A stretch of DNA of 64,000 bases, taken from Lachnospiraceae bacterium (GTDB taxonomy: Bacteria; Bacillota; Clostridia; Lachnospirales; Lachnospiraceae). Positions 1 through 8,619 of the stretch are shown here, one piece after another (position 1 is the first letter of the stretch; each line of letters starts with the position of its first letter). A program made the translations under genes and the position numbers. The DNA is taken from contig CAJTCL010000001.1 of NCBI GenBank assembly GCA_910575005.1, positions 1-64,000 of the forward strand, given 5' to 3'. The notes under the pieces are model-generated. The model searched no databases. It was given only the letters and a program-made list of their open reading frames with translations, and was not told the DNA's origin.

Positions 1-2
1 AG

Positions 3-101
3 TTGATAGAAGTAGGGAATAAGTCTTTAAGCCTAAAAAAGAAACGGTATGCAATCGGTACGAATCCAGAAAAACATCTGGAGCAGATTATAAATTTATA
101 A
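3..101 (+). CDS. C-terminal end of an unrecognised plus-strand protein (partial)
   Basis: The frame starting at position 3 is open for 32 codons and ends in TAA at 99-101 (tail ...K-H-L-E-Q-I-I-N-L). The start lies left of the window. It is the only gene tail pointing right at this edge and stops 8 bases before the end of the IME1 recombinase. It could be a flanking gene of the ICE or host, or a gene of a further element. The family was not recognised and the short length leaves real doubt. Confidence 0.35.
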   Translation: MIEVGNKSLSLKKKRYAIGTNPEKHLEQIINL

Positions 102-108
102 AAATTTA

Positions 109-1719
109 TTAGTTGTATGGATTTGGTCGTGAAACACATTCGTGCGTTTGTCGTGCATGGACAACAATCTCTTTGATGAGCAGATGTAACATTTCCCTGT
201 CAAGTTCCTTAATGTCTGCATACTGCCTTATCAGTGACAGCCACTCTGAATTGTCCTCCTGCTCCTTTGCCGCCCCGTTAAGACGCTCACGCATCGTATC
301 CGCCTTTTTCTGCAAAGTTTCCTGTTCGGTCTGTGCTTTCTCCATCATGCGGGTAAAATTCGTTTCGTTAATCCTGCCCGCTACCCAGTCCTCATAGAGT
401 TTGGAAATCAGCGCATCCAGTTCGGAAAGCCTGCGCTCACTCTCAGAAAGTTTTGCTTTTATGCGCCTGCTTTCTTCCTCGCTGTCACACTGGCAGCTTT
501 TCCGTAACTCCTCCATGACTTTTGTTTCGTCTGCAAGGGCGAGTGCCGCACACGAGCGTATCTGCTCCAAAACAATCTGATACAGCGTGTCAAGCTCCAA
601 CCGGTGCTGGCTGCAATGCGCCACACCGTAACGGTTATACTTGGCACAGGTCAGTATCCTTGTTTTTGCCTTTGCATTTGCCACACGCTGATTCATGGTG
701 CTGCCGCATTCCCCACATTTGACAAGCCCTGCAAATATCCCATAGTTGCCCCATGCGTCCGGTCTTTTGCGCATCTTTACCTTTTCCTGCACAAGATTGT
801 AGGTGTCCATATCCACAAGCGGCTCATGCACGTTCTCCACCTAAATCCATTCCTCTGGCTTTTTATCCCCAATCCAGCCAACCTTGAAACGGTAGTCCGC
901 TTTCTGTGACGCTATCGTTCCGATATAGACGGGATTGGCGAGTATCTGCTTGATTGTGGAGAAATCCCACATATAGATGCCCTTTTCCCCGTATTCCTTT
1001 TCCCATTTGGTCACATGGTTGCGCAAACCTTTCTTTCTGTTCCACCAGCAGGGGGCAGGGATTTTTTCATCCTCAAGTCTGCGCCTGATCCAGTTCGTTC
1101 CATGCCCTTCAGCCGCCCATCCGAATATCTTCTGCACAATCCAAGCGGTATCTTTGTCCGGTATCAGGAAGTTTTTATCCTCTGGTGACTTCATGTAGCC
1201 AAATGGTGCGATGCATCCGGTAAATTTCCCCTTCTTCGCCTTGATGACGTAAGAGGAATGTACCTTTTTTCCGATGTCCTTTGAATAAATCTCATTGAAA
1301 ACGCTGCGGAATGCGATAAGGTCATCATCTTTTCCCGTATCCACGCCGTCTGTCACACCTATGTAGCGGATATGGTGTTTTGGGAAAAATTCATCCCTCA
1401 ACTGCCCTGAATGTGTGCTGTTCCGGGTAAGCCTTGACATATCTTTTGTCACTACAATGTCAATCTTTCCCTGTTTGCAGTCGGCTAACATTCTCTGAAA
1501 GTCCGGTCTGTCCATGTATAAGCCGGAATATCCGTCATCAGCGTACACGCCTGCAACGGTATACCCATGTTCCTGACACCACGTTTCCAGCATATCACGC
1601 TGGTTGTGTATGCTTGCGCTTTCCCCATCAAGGTTATCGTCCTTTGAGAGCCTGCAATATATGGCAACCCGTAAATTGCTGTGAAGCTGCTGTAATGCTG
1701 CGAAATTAGAATCCATCAT
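109..1719 (-). pseudogene. IME1 large serine recombinase, interrupted by in-frame TAG
   Basis: Integrase of IME1. N-terminal resolvase domain with Y-C-R-L-S catalytic serine motif and E-S-A-S-I-H-N-Q helix, recombinase domain, zinc-ribbon with C-G-E-C and a C-x-K-Y-N-R pair, then a coiled coil and I-K-E-I-V-V-H tail, in the order usual for TnpX/TndX relatives. The frame is continuous except for one amber codon at 841-843, between E-E-W-I and V-E-N-V-H-E-P-L; relatives commonly have Q there, so CAG to TAG is likely. Start ATG at 1719 (or 1716) follows GGAGG. Downstream of the stop a GTG at 840 could only restart the C-terminal half without the catalytic domain. Probably inactive unless suppressed. 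Confidence 0.88.
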
Positions 1720-1981
1720 GCTGTCCTCCGTTTTCCGCAAAACCAACAGTTGTACCGCCAACATTTGCTTCACTGTCTTTAGTATAGTCTGTATATTGTG
1801 TTTTGTCAATACTATATGCTGATTTATCAATATCAGTATTTTGCATATCTGCCCCACTGATACGGTATTGTCTTTGTATCAGCTTCATAAATGCCTGCTG
1901 TCCGCTCTGTTTTCCGTCAAAGACTGTTTTTACTGTAATGCCTGCTTTTGTATCGGTGCAATTACCTGTCATATTACCCAT
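1706..1981 (-). CDS. Small accessory protein overlapping the IME1 recombinase start
   Basis: 91 residues, ATG preceded by AAAGGAAATAAAT. Its last codons overlap the recombinase start by 11-14 bases, so the two are probably translationally coupled. The N-terminal part (about residues 12-40, T-V-K-T-V-F-D-G ... A-F-M-K-L-I) recalls the short proteins, TnpW included, found upstream of serine recombinases in related elements. The second half is polar and rich in D, T and Y. Function unknown; a recombination accessory role is inferred from position only. Confidence 0.55.
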   Translation of the reverse strand: MGNMTGNCTDTKAGITVKTVFDGKQSGQQAFMKLIQRQYRISGADMQNTDIDKSAYSIDKTQYTDYTKDSEANVGGTTVGFAENGGQHDGF

Positions 1982-2119
1982 ATTTATTTCCTTTCCGCCT
2001 GTACTGCCTTATCTTCTGCAAAAATAAAGACAAGTACAGATTTCTCCGTAATTGCCCTGACGCTGTACAAGGATACGGACTTATTGGCGCTGCCATATCC
2101 ACAAGTTACTGTTATATTT

Positions 2120-2971
2120 TTATGCCTTTAAAATGCCCACAGCATTCTCCATGTTCTTCCTTCCTTTGTCTGTCCGGTAATTTTTCCCTGAAAAAGCAAC
2201 AGGAACACACCTCTCCATGATACGGTCATAGATGCGCCCATGTTCCAAATCTGCCGGATTGCACAGTTCTTCCAGTGACAGGTTTGTTGTAATGATAAAC
2301 GGTTGTCCGCTTTTGTAGCGCTCATCAATCACAAGATAAACCGTTTCCAGCGCATAGGAAGTGTCACGTTCCACGCCTAAATCGTCAATGATAAGAAGTT
2401 TGTACTGGTTCAAACTTTTCAGATACTCATTCTTTTCGCCGCTGTACAGCCCTCCGAGTGCATTTAACAGTTTCGGGAAACTTGTCATCAGCACAGGGAT
2501 ATTCTTCTCCATGAGCGCATTGGCAATACAGCCTGCAAGGAATGTCTTGCCCGTTCCTACATTGCCCCAGAACAATAACCCCTGCCCGTTTTTCTGAAAT
2601 TCTGCAAAATGCCCCACATAACGGCGTGCATATTGGGCGCAAAGATGCGTTTCATCACAGTTTGCAAACGTGTAATCAAAGAAAGTACTGTCCTGCAATC
2701 CTGCGCTTTTCATCTGACGGATATGCAGAAGTTCTTCCTCCTCCCTGTGTTTTTCACGCTCCCTCTCCATTTCCTCTGTCGCACACTGGCAAAGACAGCC
2801 GACAACTCGTTCCACCCCCAAGAATGAGATTTTTTTCTGCTTTTTTGTATGGCATTTTCCGCACATCAAAAGCCCCGTTTCAGTATCCATGTAAACATCA
2901 GCCGCTTTCGTCCCCTCATTTGCGGCATTTTCCATTTCTTTCAGCACTTCATCAACAACCGCACCGATCAT
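2120..2971 (-). CDS. DnaC-like ATP-binding helicase loader
   Basis: 283 residues. N-terminal zinc-binding cysteines (C37, C40, C59, C61, C63), then an AAA+ domain with Walker A G-N-V-G-T-G-K-T (136-143) and Walker B L-L-I-I-D-D-L-G, as in DnaC/IstB-type loaders. It likely loads the replicative helicase on the element together with the adjacent replisome organizer, whose stop overlaps this ATG by four bases (ATGA). RBS GGAGG ten bases upstream. Homologous loaders occur in IME2 and IME4. Family assignment is firm, the exact partner inferred. Confidence 0.88.
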   Translation of the reverse strand: MIGAVVDEVLKEMENAANEGTKAADVYMDTETGLLMCGKCHTKKQKKISFLGVERVVGCLCQCATEEMEREREKHREEEELLHIRQMKSAGLQDSTFFDYTFANCDETHLCAQYARRYVGHFAEFQKNGQGLLFWGNVGTGKTFLAGCIANALMEKNIPVLMTSFPKLLNALGGLYSGEKNEYLKSLNQYKLLIIDDLGVERDTSYALETVYLVIDERYKSGQPFIITTNLSLEELCNPADLEHGRIYDRIMERCVPVAFSGKNYRTDKGRKNMENAVGILKA

Positions 2972-3759
2972 AAGCTGTCACCCTCCTTAAAACTGCCATT
3001 ATAAGTATACCCTCTCCCTGTTTCCCGTTCTTTTTTCAAGTCCGCCCTTTTCCAGCATTCCATAGTGGCTAAATGGTTTTTATATGTTCTTCCTGAATAT
3101 TCCATGTATTCCGATAAATGTTCTATCATGGACAGGTAATCTGCTGGAAAGTCATTTTTCAGCGTTTCCAGTTCCCTATCCGTAAGAATGACATTCCCAT
3201 ATTTCCCATAAGGGCGTGGGAGAGTGCCTTTTTCTCTCTCACTCTCTCTTTTATCTAAGTTCTTATCTCTATTCTCTATACTCTTATCTCTAATCTCTGG
3301 TGGACAGAATTGGGACAAAGGTGGGACATTGTCCCGATTCTGTCCTATGTCAGTATTTTTGTCTGTCAAAAGCAACATATTCTCCTCCGCTTTCTGCCTG
3401 CGGTATCTTGCCTTGCGCTCCCCATCGGACGAACCTTTCCCCGTCATTTCCTGAATTTCCGGCATATAAAAGATGTTGTCCTCCAAGACTTCCACAAGAC
3501 CCAGCTGCATAAACGCCCGCATTGCCCTCTCAACTGTGCCGACCTCATACCTTGTAAGCAGTGCAATCATCTCTGCTGAAAGCGGTGTTATCTCATTCAA
3601 GAGCAGTTTCCCGTTATGCTGTAATGATTTCAAATATAGCTTGAGCAGAATATTCACATAAAGGACACCATCTTTCGAGCCTTCCAGCACTACTATCTCA
3701 CGCTGGTCAAAAAAATCCTCCTTGAGTTTGAGGAAATAGTATTTCTTATTCTCTGCCAT
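2968..3759 (-). CDS. Replisome organizer / replication initiator (Phage_rep_org_N type)
   Basis: 263 residues from the ATG at 3759 behind AAAGGGG. The longer frame to 3891 has no better RBS and overlaps the relaxase more. The N-terminal 120 residues (K-K-Y-Y-F-L-K-L-K-E ... V-G-T-V-E-R-A-M) match the phage replisome organizer fold. A charged, low-complexity linker follows (R-D-K-S-I-E-N-R-D-K), then a C-terminal domain (Y-G-K-Y-G-N-V ... K-E-G-D-S-L) shared with the IME2 and IME4 proteins. Coupled to the DnaC-like gene. The linker DNA carries phased GGACA/TGTCC repeats (3302-3345), a possible origin. Confidence 0.82.
   Translation of the reverse strand: MAENKKYYFLKLKEDFFDQREIVVLEGSKDGVLYVNILLKLYLKSLQHNGKLLLNEITPLSAEMIALLTRYEVGTVERAMRAFMQLGLVEVLEDNIFYMPEIQEMTGKGSSDGERKARYRRQKAEENMLLLTDKNTDIGQNRDNVPPLSQFCPPEIRDKSIENRDKNLDKRESEREKGTLPRPYGKYGNVILTDRELETLKNDFPADYLSMIEHLSEYMEYSGRTYKNHLATMECWKRADLKKERETGRGYTYNGSFKEGDSL
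3302..3345. repeat. GGACA/TGTCC repeats at 11-bp spacing inside the IME1 replication gene
   Basis: GGACA begins at 3302, 3313 and 3324, then TGTCC at 3330 and 3341, so both series step by exactly 11 bases, one helical turn. Eleven is not a multiple of three, so this is not explained by a protein repeat. Such phasing inside a replication-initiator gene suggests initiator binding sites (origin), by analogy with phage and RepA_N systems. The analogy is inference. Confidence 0.5.
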
Positions 3760-5299
3760 AATTACCCCTTTCCTTTTTTGCGCTTTTTTTCTCCCCAAAA
3801 TTGGGAAGTATTTCATTCTGTTTTGTTTTATACCTCTGAACCATTGCCGTCTTGTCCACAATCTCCGCAAGTTCCCCAAGAATGGCGTCATTTTCCGCTA
3901 AATCCTGTCTTATTCTTGCGCTTTCCGCTTTCAATCCCTCAAGTTCCTTTTTCCACGTTTTCGGAAGAAGCTTATCCGTACCGCTCATATTTTTCAATCC
4001 TGTGCGGTAGGAGAGGGCAGTTTCAATCTTATCTGCATTTTTGTCATAATAAGACTGTTTCTGTCTGCCGGAAAGACTTTCATACTTTTTCAGGTATTCC
4101 GCATACGGCTTGTAGGCTTGATAAATGTCCACGATATTGGACATCTTTTTCAGCTTTGCATTTAACTCACGCTGTCTGTGAATGTTGTCGCTCCGCTGTT
4201 TTTTTGTTTCCTCTGCCAGCCTGTGCAAATCTTCAAGTGTTTCAATTTTGTGCGATTGCAGGAATGACACCATAGAGGAAAAATTTTTTATGTTGCCCGT
4301 TTTCGTGTCTGTGCGCTGCCGGATATTGTTGTCCTGAATAAATGCGCTGCGGTTTTTCTGCCATTCCATCAGGATTGCGGTTAAGCTGTCCTCTTTCTTT
4401 TCCTGTACAGGCGCTTCATTTTCTTTCTCCTGTCCAGCCGATTTTTTCTCTTTTTCAAGAAAAGCAATCTTATCCGTCAGACGCTCAATGTTCTCCATAC
4501 TGGATATGATGAGTTCATTGATTTTTTTAATCTCCCTGTTCATGTTGCCGATTTCCGTCTTAATGCCCCTGCGTTCCATTGCGGTCACTGCCGCCCCCAT
4601 GTGGATCGTTGGTAAAAGGTCTATTCCCTGTCTTTCAAAAGAACGGTGTTCCGCCGTTATCTCATAGCCGTTCTTTTTATAAAAATCAGTTTCAATATCT
4701 GCCCACAATGTCCGCCATTTTTCCACGTTTCCCTTATCGTCCCAGTCAGTGGCATAAACCTTATGCGATTTGTAATCGTTTCCTTTGGGAGTTGGAATTT
4801 TCTGACCGTTTTTATCAAGGTCATATTCCCGCCAGCATTTCTTTTTGACAAAGCTTCTGTCTTTTTCAAACGGGCGCATGGTGAGCATGAGATGACAGTG
4901 CGGGTTCGGATTCTCATGGTCAGGATTGTGCAGATTCATATCAACAACCATTCCCTTATCCCTGAAAAATTCTGCAAGCGTTTTCGCCGCCTTTAACCGT
5001 TCGTCCGCATCCAGTTCACAGGGCAGTGAAAATTCAATTTCCCTCGAAAGCTGCGCCCTGCTCCCTTTCTCAAAATTTTCAACTGCGTTCCATAAAACGG
5101 AACGGTCAGCAAATTCTTTCGGCGCATATTCAGGCAGTAAGATTTCAGAATATATCACATGACCTTTCCTTGAAAAATCTTTTATCTCCCCGTCATATTC
5201 GCAATATATCTTTGTCCCACTCCGGTATGCAGCGGAAGCCACAGCCGACTGCGGTTTTTCCCCGCCCCTGCTGATAATCTTTGCATTAAGGTGTATCAT
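3746..5299 (-). CDS. MobA/MobL family relaxase
   Basis: 517 residues. Begins M-I-H-L-N-A-K-I-I-S-R-G and shows the MobA/MobL signature with A-A-Y-R-S-G near residue 24 and the metal-binding N-P-H-C-H-L-M-L-T-M-R-P-F near residue 132, followed by a long coiled-coil half. It would nick oriT and lead the strand into a conjugation channel supplied in trans. Its 3' end overlaps the replisome organizer by 14 bases. AGGAGG lies 20 bases before the ATG, with in-frame ATA codons between, so initiation is unusual (see findings). Confidence 0.88.
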   Translation of the reverse strand: MIHLNAKIISRGGEKPQSAVASAAYRSGTKIYCEYDGEIKDFSRKGHVIYSEILLPEYAPKEFADRSVLWNAVENFEKGSRAQLSREIEFSLPCELDADERLKAAKTLAEFFRDKGMVVDMNLHNPDHENPNPHCHLMLTMRPFEKDRSFVKKKCWREYDLDKNGQKIPTPKGNDYKSHKVYATDWDDKGNVEKWRTLWADIETDFYKKNGYEITAEHRSFERQGIDLLPTIHMGAAVTAMERRGIKTEIGNMNREIKKINELIISSMENIERLTDKIAFLEKEKKSAGQEKENEAPVQEKKEDSLTAILMEWQKNRSAFIQDNNIRQRTDTKTGNIKNFSSMVSFLQSHKIETLEDLHRLAEETKKQRSDNIHRQRELNAKLKKMSNIVDIYQAYKPYAEYLKKYESLSGRQKQSYYDKNADKIETALSYRTGLKNMSGTDKLLPKTWKKELEGLKAESARIRQDLAENDAILGELAEIVDKTAMVQRYKTKQNEILPNFGEKKSAKKERGNYGRE

Positions 5300-5352
5300 T
5301 TTCGTGCTTATATGTATCCCCTCCTTTTTCTGCTTTTTCTATCCCCGACGGA

Positions 5353-5534
5353 AAACGTAGCTTTGCTACGTTTGACAAGGGCGCACTTATACACGCTTCG
5401 CGTGTGTGCGCCCTGCGGGGCTTTGCCTGCCTTGCGGCAGGCAACAGGGGAAACGACAATTCCCCTACGGGCTTGCGCCCTACCCTTTAGTGAACTTTGC
5501 GTTCAGATAAAGGCTAAAAAGCAGCCTTTATCTG
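5353..5534. other. Hairpin cluster upstream of the IME1 relaxase, probable oriT
   Basis: Four perfect or near-perfect inverted repeats in 182 bases: AAACGTAGC/GCTACGTTT (5353-5373), GGGCGCAC ... GTGCGCCC with an inner ACACGC/GCGTGT (5379-5413), GCCTGCC/GGCAGGC (5425-5442) and CAGATAAAGGCT/AGCCTTTATCTG (5504-5534). It lies between the relaxase and the DUF3847-like gene, where oriT lies in MobA/MobL elements. Some stems could be terminators instead. The nick site is not identified. Confidence 0.55.
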
Positions 5535-5570
5535 CCCACAAAGTTTTATCATGCCGCCCTCCATGTTTCG

Positions 5571-5915
5571 TCAGATAATTTCATTTTGTCGGAGATTGTG
5601 ATTTTCTTTTTCTGCCAAAATATTCTGCATAGTCCGGCGGAAAAATAAGTCCGCAAACAGCGTATTCAGAATATCCTTTATCCTGTCATCATCAAGCGTA
5701 GCAAACTGTTCTTTGGAAACATTCAGTTTTTCCCTGAGAAGGTATTCAAAGTGGCTTCCCCATACAATGTTTCGGTGTCGGCGTTCCTTTTCCGTCATAC
5801 CTTTTATCTGATTGCGGAGTTTCGCTTCCCTGTGTTTTGCAATGACAAGCTCTGCTTTGGTTTTTTGTAATTCCACATCAATCACATCTCGGCGTGTTTG
5901 TTTACTTTCACTCAT
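5571..5915 (-). CDS. DUF3847-like small mobilization-associated protein
   Basis: 114 residues from ATG 5915 (GGAAG seven bases upstream; the longer frame to 5999 has no RBS). Predicted N-terminal coiled coil (residues 8-45, E-L-Q-K-T-K-A-E-L ... K-L-R-N-Q-I-K-G-M), then a helical domain (S-K-E-Q-F-A-T-L-D-D-D-R-I). The layout, helix then 'lower boundary' motif with L-F-A-D-L-F-F, matches DUF3847 proteins next to MobA/MobL relaxases; a clearer member is at 53385-53780. A relaxosome accessory role is inferred from position. Confidence 0.6.
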   Translation of the reverse strand: MSESKQTRRDVIDVELQKTKAELVIAKHREAKLRNQIKGMTEKERRHRNIVWGSHFEYLLREKLNVSKEQFATLDDDRIKDILNTLFADLFFRRTMQNILAEKENHNLRQNEII

Positions 5916-5970
5916 TTTTTCACTTCCTTTCTGCCCGTAACGCTGTAATTTGTGGGCATAAGAAAAGCAC

Positions 5971-6438
5971 TCAGGTTTCTCTCCCAAGTGCTTCTTCACC
6001 TACATTGTAGTATGCCGGATTAAATTTATATCCAAAACCTCTGACTGTAAGAATATAGGACGGTCGTTTCCTGTCATCTTCAATTTTACTACGCAGATTA
6101 TAAATGATATGCATGACACTGTCATATGCCTGATAATATGGCTCTTTCCATATCTGCCCATAAATTTGTGCTTTTGAAAATACCCAGCCGGGATTTCTTG
6201 CAAGCAGATATAAAATCTCAAACTCATATAACGTTAGTTTTATTTCCTGACCATTTTTCTCTGCATTTCGTTTCAGGGGATTGATTATTAATTTTCCAAA
6301 ATCAAGTATTTCATCATTCAGAACCATGTCCCGTATCTGAAATTCTGGCTGCATTCTGATTATTTGCATTATCTCATGCAGGATGTGTTCTTCTGAATTG
6401 GAAAAAGATAAAATTACTATTTTGCCAATAGGTATCAC
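5971..6438 (-). CDS. Winged-helix (OmpR/PhoB-type) regulator lacking a receiver domain
   Basis: 155 residues, GTG start at 6438. The C-terminal 100 residues form a trans_reg_C winged helix (L-T-L-Y-E-F-E-I-L-Y-L-L-A ... V-R-G-F-G-Y-K-F), while the N-terminal 50 residues are too short for a phospho-acceptor domain and lack its aspartates. A paralog of the same design is at 45428-45856 in IME4, also beside the mobilization genes. It probably controls element genes without a partner kinase. The signal is unknown. Confidence 0.78.
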   Translation of the reverse strand: MIPIGKIVILSFSNSEEHILHEIMQIIRMQPEFQIRDMVLNDEILDFGKLIINPLKRNAEKNGQEIKLTLYEFEILYLLARNPGWVFSKAQIYGQIWKEPYYQAYDSVMHIIYNLRSKIEDDRKRPSYILTVRGFGYKFNPAYYNVGEEALGRET

Positions 6439-6497
6439 GCCCTTCTTTCCTTAAATTTTTTCTTAAATTGCATTGTCTGAATAACCGGCACATTCCA

Positions 6498-7130
6498 TTA
6501 TACCAGTCTTCCATGTTCCATTTCATATACCATATCACACAAAACCTCTATATCCTCTTTATTATGGCTGGCAAGTATGACAGTTTTCCCTTCTTTCTTT
6601 AATCCCAAAAGAATATCCCGCACGTCGTTTACCCCCTGATTGTCCAGTCCGTTCATTGGCTCATCCAAAATCAAAATATCCGGGTTTTCCATAATTGCCT
6701 GGGCAATACCGAGCCTCTGCCTCATACCAAGGGAATATTTTCCAACTTTTTTGCGGCTGTCGGGATCTAAGCCTACCCGTTCCATGCTCTCCCTGATCTG
6801 CTCCCTGCCTATCAATTTACGGATAGATGCCAAATATTCCAGATTTTTGTATCCTGTGTATCTGCTTAAAAATCCGGGATTTTCAATAATAATTCCCATA
6901 TTGTCTGCAAAATCAATATCTTTTCCGATCTCCTTTTCTCCCACTACAACCCTTCCGCCTGTCGGTTTTAAATATCCAATCATCGTTTTGAACAGAACAG
7001 TCTTACCGGAACCGTTCCTTCCTATAATCCCATATATTTTTCCTTTTTCAAAACTGATGTTAATACGGTCGAGTGCAACGACTTCTCCAAACCTTTTTGT
7101 TACATTCTCCACACGGATTGCTTCTACCAT
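6498..7130 (-). CDS. ABC transporter ATP-binding protein
   Basis: 210 residues from ATG 7130 behind GGAAGG; the TTG at 7154 is less likely. Walker A G-R-N-G-S-G-K-T near residue 37, signature Y-S-L-G-M-R-Q-R near 127, Walker B I-L-I-L-D-E-P near 150 and a switch histidine in L-A-S-H-N. Powers export by the three membrane proteins encoded upstream in the same operon. With the lipoprotein and the kinase/LytTR pair this resembles peptide (bacteriocin-like) sensing or immunity cassettes; the substrate is unknown. Confidence 0.88.
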   Translation of the reverse strand: MVEAIRVENVTKRFGEVVALDRINISFEKGKIYGIIGRNGSGKTVLFKTMIGYLKPTGGRVVVGEKEIGKDIDFADNMGIIIENPGFLSRYTGYKNLEYLASIRKLIGREQIRESMERVGLDPDSRKKVGKYSLGMRQRLGIAQAIMENPDILILDEPMNGLDNQGVNDVRDILLGLKKEGKTVILASHNKEDIEVLCDMVYEMEHGRLV

Positions 7131-7150
7131 ATTCGCAAACCTTCCCTTCT

Positions 7151-7780
7151 TCAAATATAATCTGTTTCTTTTTTCAAATATTCCCGCCCGATAACAAAAC
7201 CGGCTGCCAGCAAAACAGCTTCCGTTACAATTATCACTCCGACCGGAAAGCCGCCTGTTTCATATAAGCTGCTTCGCAGATACATCCCCCACATTCCATA
7301 CATTGCATGGGAAACGGTGCAAATCCGGCAGCCAATCATAAATGTCACGCCTTCCAGCAGGAATAACATTCCCGGAACAAAACGCCTGATGGGGAATAAA
7401 TCCAATAACACGAAAAACGCTGCCATACTGATACTATGAAACAGCCACAAGACACTGATTTTCGCAAGAAGCCCTGCGGAAAGTAAAATCAATTTCCCCA
7501 TAACAATATCGCAGGTCAAAACAATGAGCAGGAGCAATATTGCCGTCTTTATACCAAATATCACCCTTTTCACAAAATGCCTTGTCCACCAGTCCGAAAC
7601 TGTTCCATAACGGTACAGGGAAAATATTTCCACCTTTCTGTTCCGTTCTGCATAAAAACCCACTGTCAACAGAAAAAAGCCAATCGGCAGAAGCCATTGT
7701 CCAAAAGGAATCAGCGGTATGGCTTCAAAATAATCGGATGGTACTCCTGCAAACAGCCTGATAAACACACTTTCCGACAT
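7151..7780 (-). CDS. ABC-2-like membrane protein (209 aa)
   Basis: About six hydrophobic segments (residues 25-45, 75-100, 105-125, 130-150, 160-175, 180-200). Its start overlaps the stop of the preceding permease gene by one base (TAATG) and its stop overlaps the extended frame of the ATPase gene, so it is part of one transcript running 10565 to 6498. Likely a transmembrane subunit of the exporter. No recognised catalytic motif. Confidence 0.7.
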   Translation of the reverse strand: MSESVFIRLFAGVPSDYFEAIPLIPFGQWLLPIGFFLLTVGFYAERNRKVEIFSLYRYGTVSDWWTRHFVKRVIFGIKTAILLLLIVLTCDIVMGKLILLSAGLLAKISVLWLFHSISMAAFFVLLDLFPIRRFVPGMLFLLEGVTFMIGCRICTVSHAMYGMWGMYLRSSLYETGGFPVGVIIVTEAVLLAAGFVIGREYLKKETDYI

Positions 7781-8619
7781 TATCCTTCTACCTCCGTTCC
7801 CGACTGAAACTCAATTTTTTTCACAAAAACAGATGATAAAACCATTAAAACCACAATCAATGCCAAAAACAAAGCGGCAGACTGCCAGTAAGACAATGTT
7901 CCATCTATAAAATTTCCCGGAACTGCCCTTGCCAGCAAAGAAGTTTCCGTATAACCGTCCATCATTCGTAAATATCCGGTCAGATGCACCCCCATTACAG
8001 CCACCATTCCGGCTATTCCTGAAAACAGCAGTGCAGCAGCATATAAAAGCGCTCCCATAAAAGCAAGATACAGATAAAGGAACAAAAATGTCACTGCAAA
8101 TGCCTGTGGAACAGACATGACCTTCATCATCGCAAGCCACGGAAATGTAATATTATATTTGGCTCCGATGTTGTTTGTGACATCATGTGCAAGAGAATAT
8201 ACCGGACTGCTCCACATATTCCCCACAAACCCGAAAAAACTGCTGATGATTATAGTAAATACCGCCATAGCCGCAGTGTAAAGAAATGCTTGCATCAATA
8301 TATAGAAAAACATTCCCATATTCCAACGCTTTCTGCCGCACCGATATAAAAGCAGGTAAATATTCCCTTTCATGAACGGGGCGTCTGCCACTACCAGAAA
8401 CCATCCTAAGACCAAAAACAGCATATTCACATAATGCTGCTCAACCACGCAGAAGGATTCCAGTATATTGACTGGTTCTCCCGTGTCAGACGCATACCGC
8501 AAAAAACCGCTCATCCAATAGCCCATGACTGCAAATCCCAAAAGATATCCCATGATAACCCTGCCGTTTCTTTGCTCCTGCCGAAACATTCCTTTTATAA
8601 TTACCGCAAAGCTACCCAT
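7780..8619 (-). CDS. ABC-2-like membrane protein (279 aa)
   Basis: ATG at 8619 with GGAGG upstream. Six or so membrane segments (near residues 22-42, 60-78, 95-130, 165-215, 245-265) in the ABC-2 permease pattern. Start overlaps the next permease gene by eight bases and its end overlaps the previous by one, indicating translational coupling. Probably pairs with the 209- and 252-residue proteins as the membrane part of the exporter. Confidence 0.7.
   Translation of the reverse strand: MGSFAVIIKGMFRQEQRNGRVIMGYLLGFAVMGYWMSGFLRYASDTGEPVNILESFCVVEQHYVNMLFLVLGWFLVVADAPFMKGNIYLLLYRCGRKRWNMGMFFYILMQAFLYTAAMAVFTIIISSFFGFVGNMWSSPVYSLAHDVTNNIGAKYNITFPWLAMMKVMSVPQAFAVTFLFLYLYLAFMGALLYAAALLFSGIAGMVAVMGVHLTGYLRMMDGYTETSLLARAVPGNFIDGTLSYWQSAALFLALIVVLMVLSSVFVKKIEFQSGTEVEG

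Noticed and set aside
1..108. Left continuation of maff2 expected beyond IME1
   Set aside because: Neither strand of the first 108 bases codes the Maff2 C-terminus, so the left border of IME1 could not be placed; the true end may be outside the window.
1982..2119. 40-codon minus-strand frame between the small recombinase-linked gene and the DnaC-like gene
   Set aside because: No usable RBS and atypical composition; left as intergenic.
3225..3300. CTCTCT/TTATCT low-complexity stretch as a possible satellite or promoter array
   Set aside because: It encodes the charged linker of the replisome organizer (R/D/K/E codons); a similar tract in IME2 encodes E-I-E-K, so codon usage explains it.
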